A stretch of DNA of 48,094 bases from JANMDR01 sp031376425 (GCA_031376425.1 JANMDR010000302.1:1-48094); one strand, 5' to 3'; positions 8,005 through 17,493 are shown, counted from the first letter of the stretch. The notes: generated by a model from the sequence alone, not told the origin. Program-made: numbers and translations.

Positions 8005-9182
8005 TGCCTAGCGTTGTTGAATCGAGCCACGGCCAGCTATTTTTTAAAGAAGGCCAGGCGCTCATTGCCACCTTGGCGCTACAGCAGCGATTTTTACGAT
8101 TTAAAAAGCGCCAGCTCGCACCTAATGTCCGTTCAATTTTGGTCATTCACCAATTGTTTTTGGGCGATGCCATGATGCTAACGCCACTATTGGCTAGACT
8201 ACGTGGCACATTTCCAACGGCCAGTATTACGGTAGCTATGCCGTGGAGTCAGGTGCCAATTTATAGCGGATTACCATTTGGTGTTCAAGCGCTGCCCTTT
8301 GATGCAAAAGGTCGCGGATCAATTGATAATCTGCTGCGTGCAGCACAGGCACAAGATGGCTTTGACCTGGCAATTGTGCCGGGCGAGAATCGCTATGCTT
8401 GGCATGCGGCAGCTTGTGAAGCACGTTGGATCATTGGCTTTTCTGGCGGTGATCGCTATAAAACATGGCCTTTGGATGAGCAGCGTCACTGGCCTGATGC
8501 ACCAATGTCGCTGCCTAATATTTTTGCGTCATTAGCGCCTGCAATCCGTGCTGCAGCCGCTGCCCCCTTATCTGTATGGCCTGCGCCTGTCGGTGGCTTA
8601 GGGGAGGCCGCTACGGCTGCGCTACAGGGGGTGGCACAGTATGCCGTGCTGCATATTGGCGCATCAAACCCTAAAAAATTCTGGACAGGCGCAAATTGGG
8701 CGAAGTTGGCACAGAAAATCACTGATTCTGGTATTCAGGTTGTTTGGAGTGCGGGTAAAAATGAGACCCATTTACTCGAAAACTGCGGTGTTCGTGAATC
8801 GCACATTAACCTAGTAGGCAAACTCGATTTAGGCCAAATGTGGCATTTATTGAATAACGCGGCGTTTTTAGTTGCACCCGATACCGGTATTGCCCACCTT
8901 GCCCGTCTCACCCAGACGCCAGCAATCACTTTATTTGGGCCTGGGCCAACAAAATTGTATGCAGAAACTGCACTTTTGAATCACGATAGCCAATTTCAAC
9001 CACTGGTGTTAAGCGAGCTTCCAGAACGTTATCAAACATCACTTTTCAAGCGACCACTCAATTGGTTACAAAATTATTCGGCTTTTGGGGGATTAATAGC
9101 AGAGAATGCCAAAAATGGTGCGGGTTTCGATTCAGTTTGGGATAAAGTATCGTCTTTGCAATTGAGAAAGCAAAACTTCTAA
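8001..9182 (+). CDS. GT9 heptosyltransferase-like glycosyltransferase
   Basis: A 393-residue GT9 family protein. After about 45 unusual N-terminal residues comes the family strand S-I-L-V-I-H-Q-L-F-L-G-D-A-M-M-L-T-P, where the usual R-x-x-G-D is replaced by Q-L-F-L-G-D. The C-terminal nucleotide-sugar motif is present as A-P-D-T-G-I-A-H-L-A-R-L-T followed by T-L-F-G-P-G-P. The start overlaps the end of the upstream GT4 gene by four bases, and the DUF4254-like gene begins four bases after its stop, so the set is a tight operon. Given the altered N-terminal motif, the acceptor may differ from that of WaaC or WaaF. Start 8004 (second ATG) is equally possible. Confidence 0.8.
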   Translation: MMPSVVESSHGQLFFKEGQALIATLALQQRFLRFKKRQLAPNVRSILVIHQLFLGDAMMLTPLLARLRGTFPTASITVAMPWSQVPIYSGLPFGVQALPFDAKGRGSIDNLLRAAQAQDGFDLAIVPGENRYAWHAAACEARWIIGFSGGDRYKTWPLDEQRHWPDAPMSLPNIFASLAPAIRAAAAAPLSVWPAPVGGLGEAATAALQGVAQYAVLHIGASNPKKFWTGANWAKLAQKITDSGIQVVWSAGKNETHLLENCGVRESHINLVGKLDLGQMWHLLNNAAFLVAPDTGIAHLARLTQTPAITLFGPGPTKLYAETALLNHDSQFQPLVLSELPERYQTSLFKRPLNWLQNYSAFGGLIAENAKNGAGFDSVWDKVSSLQLRKQNF

Positions 9183-9186
9183 GTTC

Positions 9187-9810
9187 ATGAATATAATTGA
9201 CACCTTTCAAGACGCTGCTTACGCCGCACCCATTACCAATTTTCAAGATTCATGCCTACGCGTGCCAAATTGGGCGAGAGCGCTCACGCCTCGTTATGCG
9301 CAATTTGAGCATAGCTGCTGGAAATGGATTGAAATTAATCATCGCTATAATTCATTGCTTTGGGATGAAGAAGACTTAGCGCGTCGCCGTCATGTGGCGG
9401 ATGCTGAAATTGCTGCAAATAAACGTGCGATTGATAGCTACAACCAAAGCCGCAACGATGCCGTGGAACACTTCGATGATCTCTTATTGATGGCCTTAAA
9501 GCCCTATGTGAATCATCACGCGCCTTTGCATGCCGAAACGGCAGGCATGATGGTGGATAGATTATCTATCTTATCTCTAAAAATTAACGCGATGGCAGCG
9601 CAGACCATGCGCACAGATGTTGATGAGAGTCATCGTGAGAAATGCCGCGAAAAACTCCACGGTTTACACGAGCAGCGTACTGATTTAGCCGGTTGCCTAG
9701 ATGCGCTAATTGCTGATTGCGTGACTGGGCACGGTCGCTATAAAAGCTATCGTCAATACAAAATGTATAACGACGCCGCGCTAAATCCGCAGCTTTATAA
9801 ACGTCGCTAG
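9187..9810 (+). CDS. DUF4254-like protein of LPS clusters
   Basis: A 207-residue soluble, mostly helical protein. The pattern W-x-W-I-E-I-N-H-R-Y-N-S-L-L-W-D-E-E-D-L-A-R-R and the later N-x-x-R-N-D-A-V-E matches what I recall of DUF4254, a family of unknown function found next to GT9 genes in LPS operons. It has no signal peptide and no membrane helix, so it is probably cytoplasmic. It closes the plus-strand operon, four bases after the GT9 gene. Its role in LPS synthesis is implied by context only. Its 3' end is imperfectly duplicated just downstream (9817-9836). Confidence 0.72.
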   Translation: MNIIDTFQDAAYAAPITNFQDSCLRVPNWARALTPRYAQFEHSCWKWIEINHRYNSLLWDEEDLARRRHVADAEIAANKRAIDSYNQSRNDAVEHFDDLLLMALKPYVNHHAPLHAETAGMMVDRLSILSLKINAMAAQTMRTDVDESHREKCREKLHGLHEQRTDLAGCLDALIADCVTGHGRYKSYRQYKMYNDAALNPQLYKRR

Positions 9811-9836
9811 GCTTCAAGCGTTACAAACGCCGCTAA
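9791..9836. repeat. imperfect direct repeat at a convergent gene junction
   Basis: The 20 bases at 9791-9810, which include the DUF4254-like stop codon, recur at 9817-9836 with 16 of 20 identical. The second copy contains the stop codon of the convergent GT9 gene. Confidence 0.6.
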
Positions 9837-10894
9837 TTGGTAGTATTGAAGGTGCCACATTTCTGTTTATCGAGCAAACGCGTTAAACGCTCCTCCACGA
9901 TTGTGTCGTCCACATCCGCAATCGTGGTTTTAGCTTCGATATAATCCACCCGCTGGCCCACCGGCCCCCAGCGTTCTGGGCTAGGGCTTTTTACCGTATC
10001 GGCAAACAGTCCCAATACACCCCCTGGACTTGCTGCGGCAAAATGCATCAGCCCACTATCGGGAAACACCGACGTTGCGGCCGCAAACACGATAGCAATT
10101 ACATTGATGAGCTCGCCTCGAAACGCATGGATATAGGGCACTTTCGCGTCTAGTATGGGTTGCGCCACATCGTCATCACCTGGGTACAGCGGGTCGTCGA
10201 TTTTACCCGGCGTCCAAAGCAGCACTGAATCTAGTTGGTAATGTCGCTTTATCCACGCGGCCCAGCGTAAGATTTGCGCCGCGCTGGGCTGACGTTTACG
10301 CCGTCGCGAGCCAAGCCCAAGCACTACAAAACCGCCCGCGCTAAGTCCTTCAGCCTTAAGCCAGTTTTGCGCAAAAATAGTGGCGCTAAGTGGCGGCGTA
10401 AATTCTGGGTGTGGTAATTTATCTGGTACGGCTATCCCCAACGGCAGAAGTAAATTCGCTAGCCTTCTGGTTTCATGCACCGACCACAACGGTACGGTTT
10501 GAGGATCAGTCAAACGCGGCGAAAGCTTATTTTGCGTGGCATCAACATAGGCAATATTGCGTGCAGCACCTACGTGCAATAAACGGCTAATTGCGCGTGG
10601 CGAATGCTCACCGCCTGCGGCAATAGCTAGATCAAAGTTTTGGCGCTTCAAATCATAAAACAGTTTTACCTGACCAATGGCCGCGCCAATATTTACGCGC
10701 CTACCGGTACGCACTCGACCATAAACCCAACGCGTATTAAGTGCCGCATTATCACTGACTACCCATGCGTTGTAATCAGGTGCAAGCAAATGAATTTCAG
10801 CTTCCGGCAGCGCATTGCGTAATACGCGGAATAAGGGAGTAGTCAGTAATATATCGCCAAGCTTATCCCGCTTAAGGATCAGTATTTTCATCAA
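9833..10894 (-). CDS. GT9 heptosyltransferase family protein
   Basis: A 353-residue GT9 enzyme with the classic N-terminal motif L-I-L-K-R-D-K-L-G-D-I-L-L-T-T-P and the C-terminal F-P-D-S-G-L-M-H-F-A-A-A-S followed by L-G-L-F-A-D. Such enzymes transfer heptose or a related sugar to LPS. It is the last gene of a minus-strand set of five, and its ATG overlaps the upstream membrane protein's stop (ATGA at 10891-10894). It converges with the DUF4254-like gene, the two stops being 22 bases apart. Three GT9 genes in 8 kb suggest a heptose-rich core or a divergent donor. The precise linkage is unknown. Confidence 0.82.
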   Translation of the reverse strand: MMKILILKRDKLGDILLTTPLFRVLRNALPEAEIHLLAPDYNAWVVSDNAALNTRWVYGRVRTGRRVNIGAAIGQVKLFYDLKRQNFDLAIAAGGEHSPRAISRLLHVGAARNIAYVDATQNKLSPRLTDPQTVPLWSVHETRRLANLLLPLGIAVPDKLPHPEFTPPLSATIFAQNWLKAEGLSAGGFVVLGLGSRRRKRQPSAAQILRWAAWIKRHYQLDSVLLWTPGKIDDPLYPGDDDVAQPILDAKVPYIHAFRGELINVIAIVFAAATSVFPDSGLMHFAAASPGGVLGLFADTVKSPSPERWGPVGQRVDYIEAKTTIADVDDTIVEERLTRLLDKQKCGTFNTTN

Positions 10895-12444
10895 CTCACG
10901 ATAGCGGTAGTCGATACGTCGCCATTAGTTTGCGTGCCGATCTTTGCGTTTCGCGCATCTTTTATATCTTGCGGGTTTTGCATCCGTTCCCGATAAAAAT
11001 CTAAATGATCAGTAGGCATCGTACCTAGTTGCTGCACCCGCGCCCATGCCAAGGTAGCAAAATAAAATACTAACACCGGCACTAAATGGACAACTGCACG
11101 GTTAATGGTGGTGAAGTCAGATACATAGGCAGAAATGCGGAAATAAAATACGATACACAAAAATGTGCACCCGGCGAAAACGACAGCCGTCAATACTGCA
11201 AACACGCCTTGTAATAACGAGCGCCATGCAACAATCATGATAGCTAAGCCTAGGAAAAATAAAAGATTCCAATTGCCCATCAAAAAAGTATTTTGAATTA
11301 TCGGCAACGACACATCAGTCAAGTCCTGACCAATGCGAAAGCCAGCGATGGTTGCACCTGATTTCGCGAATACGAATGCCGCAACAACGAGCACTATGGC
11401 ACTCGTAGCGAGCACCGCCAATCCTAATCGCGGCCGCCACCAGACCAATACACCAGGCAGAATCGAAAGCAACCAAAAGACACCGGGGCGTTTAATTTCC
11501 AAGCAGGCAAGAAGTAAGAAAATCGCCAAGAGCAATTGGCGTTTATTATGATTATTTCCTTTGGAACTATTATTCGCCCCTCCTTTAGCCCAACTAAAGA
11601 AGGCGATCGCGCCCAAGCCAAAAACGGTTGCCATATGCAGTTCCGCATATCCGGCTAGAGCCACGTGAGTGTTTATAAATGGCAAGCTTCCAAGCGCATA
11701 GGTTGCTAATATTGCTGCCGTTGCCGATAAACCCCAATTGCGTGCCTGACCATAAAATGCGCAGCACAAGAATACCCAACAGCTAAGCCAAGGTACGTTC
11801 ACGAGGGCATCATCGAAGCGACCGATGCTTAGCGCACTAAAGGCTTGCAGAATGGCCACGGTAGGCGGATAAGTAGGGGCGGCATCGGTGTACACAGCGG
11901 CGGCATCAGCCAATAGATAGCTATCCAACGTGGCGAAGGATACCAAGCCCTTATATTCAAAAAATACTTTCGCTTTCGTTGCCCATTGCGTCCACGCGTC
12001 CCACGGATACAGTGGTCGCTGCAGCACTTCAACGCTCAAATTGAGAAAGCGCAAAACTAATAATGCCAAAAGGCCGTAGAACAACCATTTAAGCCATGCT
12101 TCAGGAGGTGTGGTAACTAGGGTAGCCGACGATTCTTCTGTAATCGACACCACGGTGCCACGGCGATTATTTTGCGAGATTAAATGCAGCAAAATTGCTA
12201 AACCCAACATAAGCGCACAGAGCAGCCAAAAATTCCAAGCGACGCCAAGCAGCGACGCTACCCTCATCAGTATCGTAGCCAGTAGTGCACCAACGATACC
12301 GCCGTAGCCAATCACAAAGGACCAATTTAAACTTGGCTCGTGCGGCTCGTTGGGTGGACGTTGGCGCAGTTGCAGACGTACCACCGCAATACCCAATAGC
12401 GTTGGCACCAAAATAGAGAGTAGCAATCCAAAAATTGTCATCAT
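10891..12444 (-). CDS. polytopic membrane protein, probable GT-C-type glycosyltransferase
   Basis: A 517-residue integral membrane protein with roughly a dozen hydrophobic helices. The loop after the third or fourth helix contains L-Y-P-W-D-A-W-T-Q-W, an acidic residue in the first large periplasmic loop as in GT-C enzymes that use polyprenyl-phosphate sugars; later comes Y-A-E-L-H, another acid-containing loop. These features suggest a lipid-linked sugar transferase but are not proof. AGGGA precedes the ATG-ATG start. It lies between a membrane protein of unknown function and a GT9 gene in the block that includes a WcaJ/WbaP-type initiating transferase. A non-enzymatic membrane role cannot be excluded. 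Confidence 0.6.
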   Translation of the reverse strand: MMTIFGLLLSILVPTLLGIAVVRLQLRQRPPNEPHEPSLNWSFVIGYGGIVGALLATILMRVASLLGVAWNFWLLCALMLGLAILLHLISQNNRRGTVVSITEESSATLVTTPPEAWLKWLFYGLLALLVLRFLNLSVEVLQRPLYPWDAWTQWATKAKVFFEYKGLVSFATLDSYLLADAAAVYTDAAPTYPPTVAILQAFSALSIGRFDDALVNVPWLSCWVFLCCAFYGQARNWGLSATAAILATYALGSLPFINTHVALAGYAELHMATVFGLGAIAFFSWAKGGANNSSKGNNHNKRQLLLAIFLLLACLEIKRPGVFWLLSILPGVLVWWRPRLGLAVLATSAIVLVVAAFVFAKSGATIAGFRIGQDLTDVSLPIIQNTFLMGNWNLLFFLGLAIMIVAWRSLLQGVFAVLTAVVFAGCTFLCIVFYFRISAYVSDFTTINRAVVHLVPVLVFYFATLAWARVQQLGTMPTDHLDFYRERMQNPQDIKDARNAKIGTQTNGDVSTTAIVS

Positions 12445-12452
12445 TGGGATCC

Positions 12453-13784
12453 CTATTTACCGGTTGGTGCTGATGGACTACTGGTGGGCAAAGACATGGC
12501 GGGTATCGCGGGGCTACTTAGAGCAACACCTACACGAAACAAGCCGTTGCCATTCTCATAATGGAGCAGTTCCACGCCAACACTTTCCGCCTGACCCCAA
12601 TTTAAGGTTTGAGTTTGGCGATTAAAGCGCACCTCTTTTTTATCAATCAAAGCAATGTAGTCGCCGGTCTGATAGGACTTTGCGGGCAATAAATCAGTTA
12701 CACCGGGTAGTGCAAATGTATTGCGTGGATACAAATGATAGGCAGCGCGAGCGCGCGTATATTCATCATCGGAAAATACAAAAACACGGTAGCCGGTTTT
12801 GGCTGCCTTGTCTGCTATTGGCATTTTGGTACCGAAGGTTTGCATAAGCTTAAAAAGACGCCCATCTTCCGCCGCCAAATGCCTTTCTTCGTTTGATTTT
12901 CCTGAAAAAGTGGCTGCCGTTATTTTTGCCTGTTGCAGCAAACTCACCTGCCATCGCAAATCACCGACCAACCAAAACAACAGCGGCAATAGCCAATAAA
13001 TACGAGCATCTCCAGCCATTCTGCCATCTTTGGTAAGAAAGAAAAAAAGCCCCAAAGAAACCAATAATCCAAAGAATAAATAGAGCGGCAGTGGATGAGC
13101 CAGATCAATTGGCCCACCATACAAGAAATTAATCGAGCTATTGTCCCAAGTCTCAAAACTAAACCAACTTCTTAGCAAGCGCTGCGCCGTTGCCGCAAGG
13201 CTGGGCGCACTCAGGGTGACAGACTCAACTTCGATTGGTGCAGTGAACGGGCCATTCAGTTGTAAGGCCGCGCCAATAATTTCGCCCGTCCAACCTTCGC
13301 TGGGTTCTATCGCGATTGGTAGCGCCGTCGCACCAGCAAAGGGGATGGCGCGTTGCCGTACTTTGTCCTTTAACGCGCCACCACGCCATATAAACGCCAC
13401 ACCACCTTGCGCTATACCACCATTAATAACAGCCTCTACATATCTATAATTTAGCGCTACCTGTGCTGGCAATTTCAGCGCTACCACTGCACTTCCATCT
13501 TCGCTAGGGCGCGCGATAATTAGGGTTTTGCCAAACTGTGGTACCACGCCTTCCGCTAGTTTATTTTCGGCAAGACGCAAACCATTCGTAAGCGCTAGAC
13601 TTTCTCCGGTTAACACTAACGGCGTGTTCGTCGCAAACAGCGGCCCTGAATGCGCACGTAAAATGGCAAGGCTAAAGGCAGCGCTGAGACCGATCAAAAA
13701 CAAGAAAAACACCCTAAATACAAGGCTTTTCGACGGCTGCATCGGCAGGTCTGGCAATAAGGGAGGCGCGTTCTCAGTAGGCAT
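12453..13784 (-). CDS. membrane protein of unknown function in the glycan cluster
   Basis: The open frame reaches 13871, but I place the start at ATG 13784 (443 residues), because the 29 residues before it are read from the end of the sugar-transferase gene. From there the protein has one membrane helix at about residues 22-42, a long beta-rich periplasmic part, two or three further helices around L-Y-L-F-F-G-L-L-V-S-L and I-Y-W-L-L-P-L-L-F-W, and a C-terminal domain with V-F-V-F-S-D-D-E-Y. I do not recognise the family. It overlaps the upstream gene by 11 bases and leads directly into the GT-C-like gene, so the two may act together on the periplasmic side. Confidence 0.65.
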   Translation of the reverse strand: MPTENAPPLLPDLPMQPSKSLVFRVFFLFLIGLSAAFSLAILRAHSGPLFATNTPLVLTGESLALTNGLRLAENKLAEGVVPQFGKTLIIARPSEDGSAVVALKLPAQVALNYRYVEAVINGGIAQGGVAFIWRGGALKDKVRQRAIPFAGATALPIAIEPSEGWTGEIIGAALQLNGPFTAPIEVESVTLSAPSLAATAQRLLRSWFSFETWDNSSINFLYGGPIDLAHPLPLYLFFGLLVSLGLFFFLTKDGRMAGDARIYWLLPLLFWLVGDLRWQVSLLQQAKITAATFSGKSNEERHLAAEDGRLFKLMQTFGTKMPIADKAAKTGYRVFVFSDDEYTRARAAYHLYPRNTFALPGVTDLLPAKSYQTGDYIALIDKKEVRFNRQTQTLNWGQAESVGVELLHYENGNGLFRVGVALSSPAIPAMSLPTSSPSAPTGK

Positions 13785-15171
13785 TTTTGCTAAAAACCAT
13801 TTTAATTGCGGTGAGCGCAATGATGCGTAGATCAAACCACAGTGACCAATTTTCGATATAGAACAAATCATATTCGATACGCTTGGTCAGGTCACTGTTG
13901 CCGCGCAAATCATTTACCTGTGCCCAGCCTGTAATGCCCGCTTTTACCAAGTGTTTTTGCATATAGCCGGGAATTTGACTACGGAATTGCTCAATCAAGG
14001 TAGGACGTTCAGGACGCGGGCCAACGATGGACATTTCGCCGCGTAACACATTAATAAATTGCGGCAATTCGTCTAAGCTAAAGCGACGTAAAAACGCACC
14101 AAATGCTGTTGCTCGGTCTTCCCCTTCTTTAGCCCAAACTGCGCCACTCTTGGCTTCCGCATCGACGGGCATGGTACGAAATTTAATGATGCGAAAACGC
14201 TCATTATTCCAAGTGACGCGCTCTTGAAAATATAAGATTGGCCCCCGGGAGGAAAGCTTCACCCCAATCGCAATCAGTAGAAGCAACGGTGAAATAAGCA
14301 GCAAAATAATACTGGCTAATAAAATGTCTTCAGCCGCTTTAATTACCGCGTTAATCCCATTCATGGGGGACTCGGTAAGGTTAATCACCGGTAATCCTGC
14401 TACTTCTGTCATCGAATGATTGAGCAACTGAAAATTATAAATGTCCGGTACAAAACGGATTTCGGCAGTGCTATGTACTAACTGCGCCAGTACTTCCTTA
14501 GCACGGTCTTCCGCTCGCATCGGCAAGGTCAGCCATACTTGATCTACCCGCTTTAGCTCTACATAATCATTGAGTTTATCAATATGGCCAATGAGTTCTA
14601 TGCCTTCGATAATTTCGCCCTCACGAGCTGTATCATCATCGAAAAATGCCGCGACGTGCAACCCTGTCCACGGTGCGCGATTGATACGACGCGCTACTTC
14701 TGACCCTAATTTACCCGCGCCAACAATCACGATATGCCGTTGGTTATAACCGCGCTTGCGGGCTTGGCGCAGAACATTGCGCAGGCCGATCCGATATAGA
14801 GCCAATACGGCAAAACTAGCGATACTCCACGTACCAATCCATTGCCGTGAAAACATATAGCCAGTCTTGGTCATAAACACCAATATGGCTAATGCCGCCA
14901 GTACAAATAGCCATGCGCGAAAAATGGTCTGAATCTCGGTCCACAGCGAATCGCCACGGTAGGCGCGATAAATACGAAAAAATGGAAACACCATTACCGT
15001 TGCAAAAAAAATAACGACTAAAGCATATTGGTAATGCAAGGGCATCCACCATTCTTCAAACTGCGCCACGTAACTTATGAAGGCGACAAGCACCAATAAT
15101 AATGGATCAGACAAGCGGAATGAATGTTCTAAAACACCCGCGTTTTCACGCAATACTGTGCGGCGGTTCAT
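13774..15171 (-). CDS. undecaprenyl-phosphate sugar-phosphate transferase, WcaJ/WbaP type
   Basis: A 465-residue polyprenyl-phosphate sugar-1-phosphate transferase that starts glycan synthesis by loading the first sugar phosphate onto undecaprenyl phosphate. The order is four N-terminal membrane helices (to about 125), a Rossmann-like domain with V-G-A-G-K-L-G (about 150-156), a re-entrant helix, and the catalytic domain with K-F-R-T-M, S-L-D-E-L-P-Q-F, G-P-R-P-E and G-I-T-G-W-A-Q-V-N, all standard for the family. The usual substrate is UDP-glucose or UDP-galactose, which cannot be told here. It overlaps the upstream GT4 gene by four bases. It marks this block as polymer or O-chain synthesis rather than plain core assembly. 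Confidence 0.88.
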   Translation of the reverse strand: MNRRTVLRENAGVLEHSFRLSDPLLLVLVAFISYVAQFEEWWMPLHYQYALVVIFFATVMVFPFFRIYRAYRGDSLWTEIQTIFRAWLFVLAALAILVFMTKTGYMFSRQWIGTWSIASFAVLALYRIGLRNVLRQARKRGYNQRHIVIVGAGKLGSEVARRINRAPWTGLHVAAFFDDDTAREGEIIEGIELIGHIDKLNDYVELKRVDQVWLTLPMRAEDRAKEVLAQLVHSTAEIRFVPDIYNFQLLNHSMTEVAGLPVINLTESPMNGINAVIKAAEDILLASIILLLISPLLLLIAIGVKLSSRGPILYFQERVTWNNERFRIIKFRTMPVDAEAKSGAVWAKEGEDRATAFGAFLRRFSLDELPQFINVLRGEMSIVGPRPERPTLIEQFRSQIPGYMQKHLVKAGITGWAQVNDLRGNSDLTKRIEYDLFYIENWSLWFDLRIIALTAIKMVFSKNAY

Positions 15172-16361
15172 GACTGTGCCACCAGTTTTTCATTAAACCT
15201 TGCCCATGCTGTCTCAACAAAATGGCGATATTGCACGCGAAAATTTTCCGCCGAAAAAGTGGCGGCATGACGCTTGCAGTCGCTTGATTTTATGGCCTGC
15301 TCAGTCAATTGTAGCGCTGCGAACTTAAGAATTGCCCCAGCCACACTCGCCACAGTTTGCTCGGCAAAAAATAAGCCAGTGGGTGCCGTGGCGCTAGCCG
15401 ATACCGTTTCTAAATTACCACCTTGCCCAAAGGCGATCACTGGTGTTCCTAATGCTTGTGCTTCGACTGGCGAAATGCCAAAATCTTCGTCAGCCGCATA
15501 AACAAAGGCTTTGGCGTTGGCAACCAAGCTTTGCATCGTAGCGTCATCCACAAAGCCTAAAAATTCTACATTGGCTGTGGCTACCGCTTTTAATGCCGCA
15601 AGCGATTCACCCTGACCGATCACCAGTAGCCGATCTTGTGGCAGGGTGGCAAAGGCCGCCACCAGCACATCCACGCGCTTATACGGCACCAAGCGCGATA
15701 CGGTGATGTAGTAATCACCGCGCACGGCGTTTGCAGGTACCGTAGGAGCAGCGCTGGGTGCGGAGGCAAGCTGCACTACTTCTACCGGCGGAAAAATAAC
15801 CGTCGCATCTCGCCCGTAAGCCCGCCTTATGCGCCCTGCAACGTTTTCAGCATTGGCAATAAACTGCTGCACACCATCGGCACCAGCCTTATCCCAGCGC
15901 TGCAAATAATTCAAAATCCAATTCGCCAACCAACGCTTGGGCGCTAATTCCAAATGATAATCTTTGAGATATTGCGCTCGCATATCCCACGCATAACGCA
16001 TGGGTGTGTGGCAGTAGCAAATATGGAGCTGCTGCGCGTGGGTTTGCACGTTTTTAGCGATGGCGTGCGAGCTTGATAAGATAAGTTGATAGTCGCGCAA
16101 ATTAAGACTACGGATGGCTGCTGGCATGAGCGGTAAATATTTTCTAAAATGCTTACGTGCAAACGGTAGCCTTTGTAGCCAAGTAGTAGTTACCGGTTTT
16201 TGCTGTAAAAAATGCCGCTCCGCCAAGGGCACAAAATCGACCAGTGAATATAAGGTGGCGTGCGGAAATAGCGCAATAATTTGCGCCAATACCCGTTCAG
16301 AACCGGCATACTTATCCAGCCAATCACAAACAATGGCCACGCGACAATCAGAAATATTCAA
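15168..16361 (-). CDS. GT4 glycosyltransferase, mannosyltransferase (WbaZ)-like
   Basis: A 397-residue GT4 enzyme. V-C-D-W-L-D-K-Y-A-G-S-E-R-V-L at the N-terminus, C-Y-C-H-T-P-M-R-Y-A-W-D in the middle and E-D-F-G-I-S-P-V-E-A-Q-A-L-G-T-P in the donor domain are typical of WbaZ-type mannosyltransferases of O-antigen or exopolysaccharide clusters. The start is TTG at 16361 with AAGGG about nine bases upstream. It is first in the minus-strand glycan operon and overlaps the sugar-transferase gene by four bases. It probably adds an early sugar after the initiating transferase; mannose is likely from family resemblance but not certain. Confidence 0.8.
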   Translation of the reverse strand: MNISDCRVAIVCDWLDKYAGSERVLAQIIALFPHATLYSLVDFVPLAERHFLQQKPVTTTWLQRLPFARKHFRKYLPLMPAAIRSLNLRDYQLILSSSHAIAKNVQTHAQQLHICYCHTPMRYAWDMRAQYLKDYHLELAPKRWLANWILNYLQRWDKAGADGVQQFIANAENVAGRIRRAYGRDATVIFPPVEVVQLASAPSAAPTVPANAVRGDYYITVSRLVPYKRVDVLVAAFATLPQDRLLVIGQGESLAALKAVATANVEFLGFVDDATMQSLVANAKAFVYAADEDFGISPVEAQALGTPVIAFGQGGNLETVSASATAPTGLFFAEQTVASVAGAILKFAALQLTEQAIKSSDCKRHAATFSAENFRVQYRHFVETAWARFNEKLVAQS

Positions 16362-16402
16362 ACTTAACCCTTATACTTTGATGCTTTGGTATTTTAGTGC
16401 TT

Positions 16403-16430
16403 CGAAACGAATGCTCCAAAGCGAATGCTC
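16403..16430. repeat. 14-bp tandem repeat in a divergent intergenic region
   Basis: Two 14-base units (16403-16416 and 16417-16430) share 12 of 14 positions, both ending in CGAATGCTC. They lie 42-70 bases upstream of the GT4 start, where regulators could bind. The 205-base spacer also has GCTTTGG and CCAAAGC as an inverted pair. Confidence 0.5.
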
Positions 16431-16566
16431 TGGAAACAGTAAATCACACGTATTGCACTTTTCACAGGCTAGATTATCCCAGAGAAGTCGGTCAATGCCT
16501 ATTAACTTAGTGCGTGTTAGTACCAAAATCGCGCATTGAGTTGCAACCAAACCCTACAAAAATATT

Positions 16567-17466
16567 TTGATTCCTGATTTATCCATTTCTATTGTGCTTT
16601 ACCACACGCCTATGCCGGTGCTTAGCCGCACGCTCGATACTGTGGCGGCGGCTGTCGCCTACGCGGCGGCACAGGGTGCGCTTGCACACGCGACATTGAG
16701 TTTAATTGATAACGCTACAGCGACGCTTGCCATGCCCGCCAACACCGCAAATGCTGCCGGTAGAAACACTAATTTAGCGAATCCTCAGCGCATTGAATAT
16801 CTTAATTTAGTGCTGCCAAACCAGCCTAATTTGACCATAACTTGGGTGCACGGCCACGGCAATATTGGCTATGGCGCTGCTAATAATTTAGCACTTCTGG
16901 CGAGTAACGCGCCCTATCATCTGGTGCTCAATCCTGATGTGGAAATGGACAGCGATTGCTTAATGCAAGGTTTGCTATGCCTACAAACACGGCCAGATGT
17001 TGCGTTGCTTTCCCCTGTGGCGAAATCGCCCGAGGGCAAACCGCTATATTTGGCGAAACGTATGCCGAGTTTGGCTGTATTGTTTTTACGTGGTTTTGCG
17101 CCGGCTAGTTTATTGGATAAATTACCTCGGTGGATGCAAAAACGGCTCGCGGACTATGAATATCGCGATGTTGCATTCGATGCGCCACTAGATAATCTAG
17201 TCATCGTCAGCGGTGCGTTTATGCTGCTGCGCCGAGGCGCAGTCAACCGCCTAGAACCAAAAGGCTTTGATGCACGCTATTTTCTATATTTTGAAGACTT
17301 TGATTTAAGTATGCGGTTGGCAAAAATCGGCAATGTGGTGCGTGAGCCCAATTGCAAAATTATTCATGCAGGTGGCGGCGCAGGTAAAAAAGGCATCAAG
17401 CATATTGCCTACTTTGTAGCCAGTGGCATGCGCTTTTTCTATCAACATCGCTCATCACGAAGTTAG
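16567..17466 (+). CDS. GT2 glycosyltransferase, rhamnosyltransferase-like
   Basis: A 299-residue GT-A fold enzyme of family GT2. It begins I-S-I-V-L-Y-H-T, keeps G-H-G-N-I-G-Y-G-A-A-N-N and the metal and nucleotide motif L-N-P-D-V-E-M-D, and later shows V-S-G-A-F-M-L-L-R-R and Y-F-L-Y-F-E-D-F-D-L-S-M-R. This set is typical of WbbL-like rhamnosyltransferases. The frame opens at TTG 16567; no ATG fits the N-terminal strand. It stands alone on the plus strand, divergent from the minus-strand glycan operon and convergent with tatC. It probably contributes to the same surface polymer; the sugar is inferred only from family resemblance. Confidence 0.8.
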   Translation: MIPDLSISIVLYHTPMPVLSRTLDTVAAAVAYAAAQGALAHATLSLIDNATATLAMPANTANAAGRNTNLANPQRIEYLNLVLPNQPNLTITWVHGHGNIGYGAANNLALLASNAPYHLVLNPDVEMDSDCLMQGLLCLQTRPDVALLSPVAKSPEGKPLYLAKRMPSLAVLFLRGFAPASLLDKLPRWMQKRLADYEYRDVAFDAPLDNLVIVSGAFMLLRRGAVNRLEPKGFDARYFLYFEDFDLSMRLAKIGNVVREPNCKIIHAGGGAGKKGIKHIAYFVASGMRFFYQHRSSRS

Positions 17467-17493
17467 CGTTTACCAACCTATCAAGCGCCGTTA

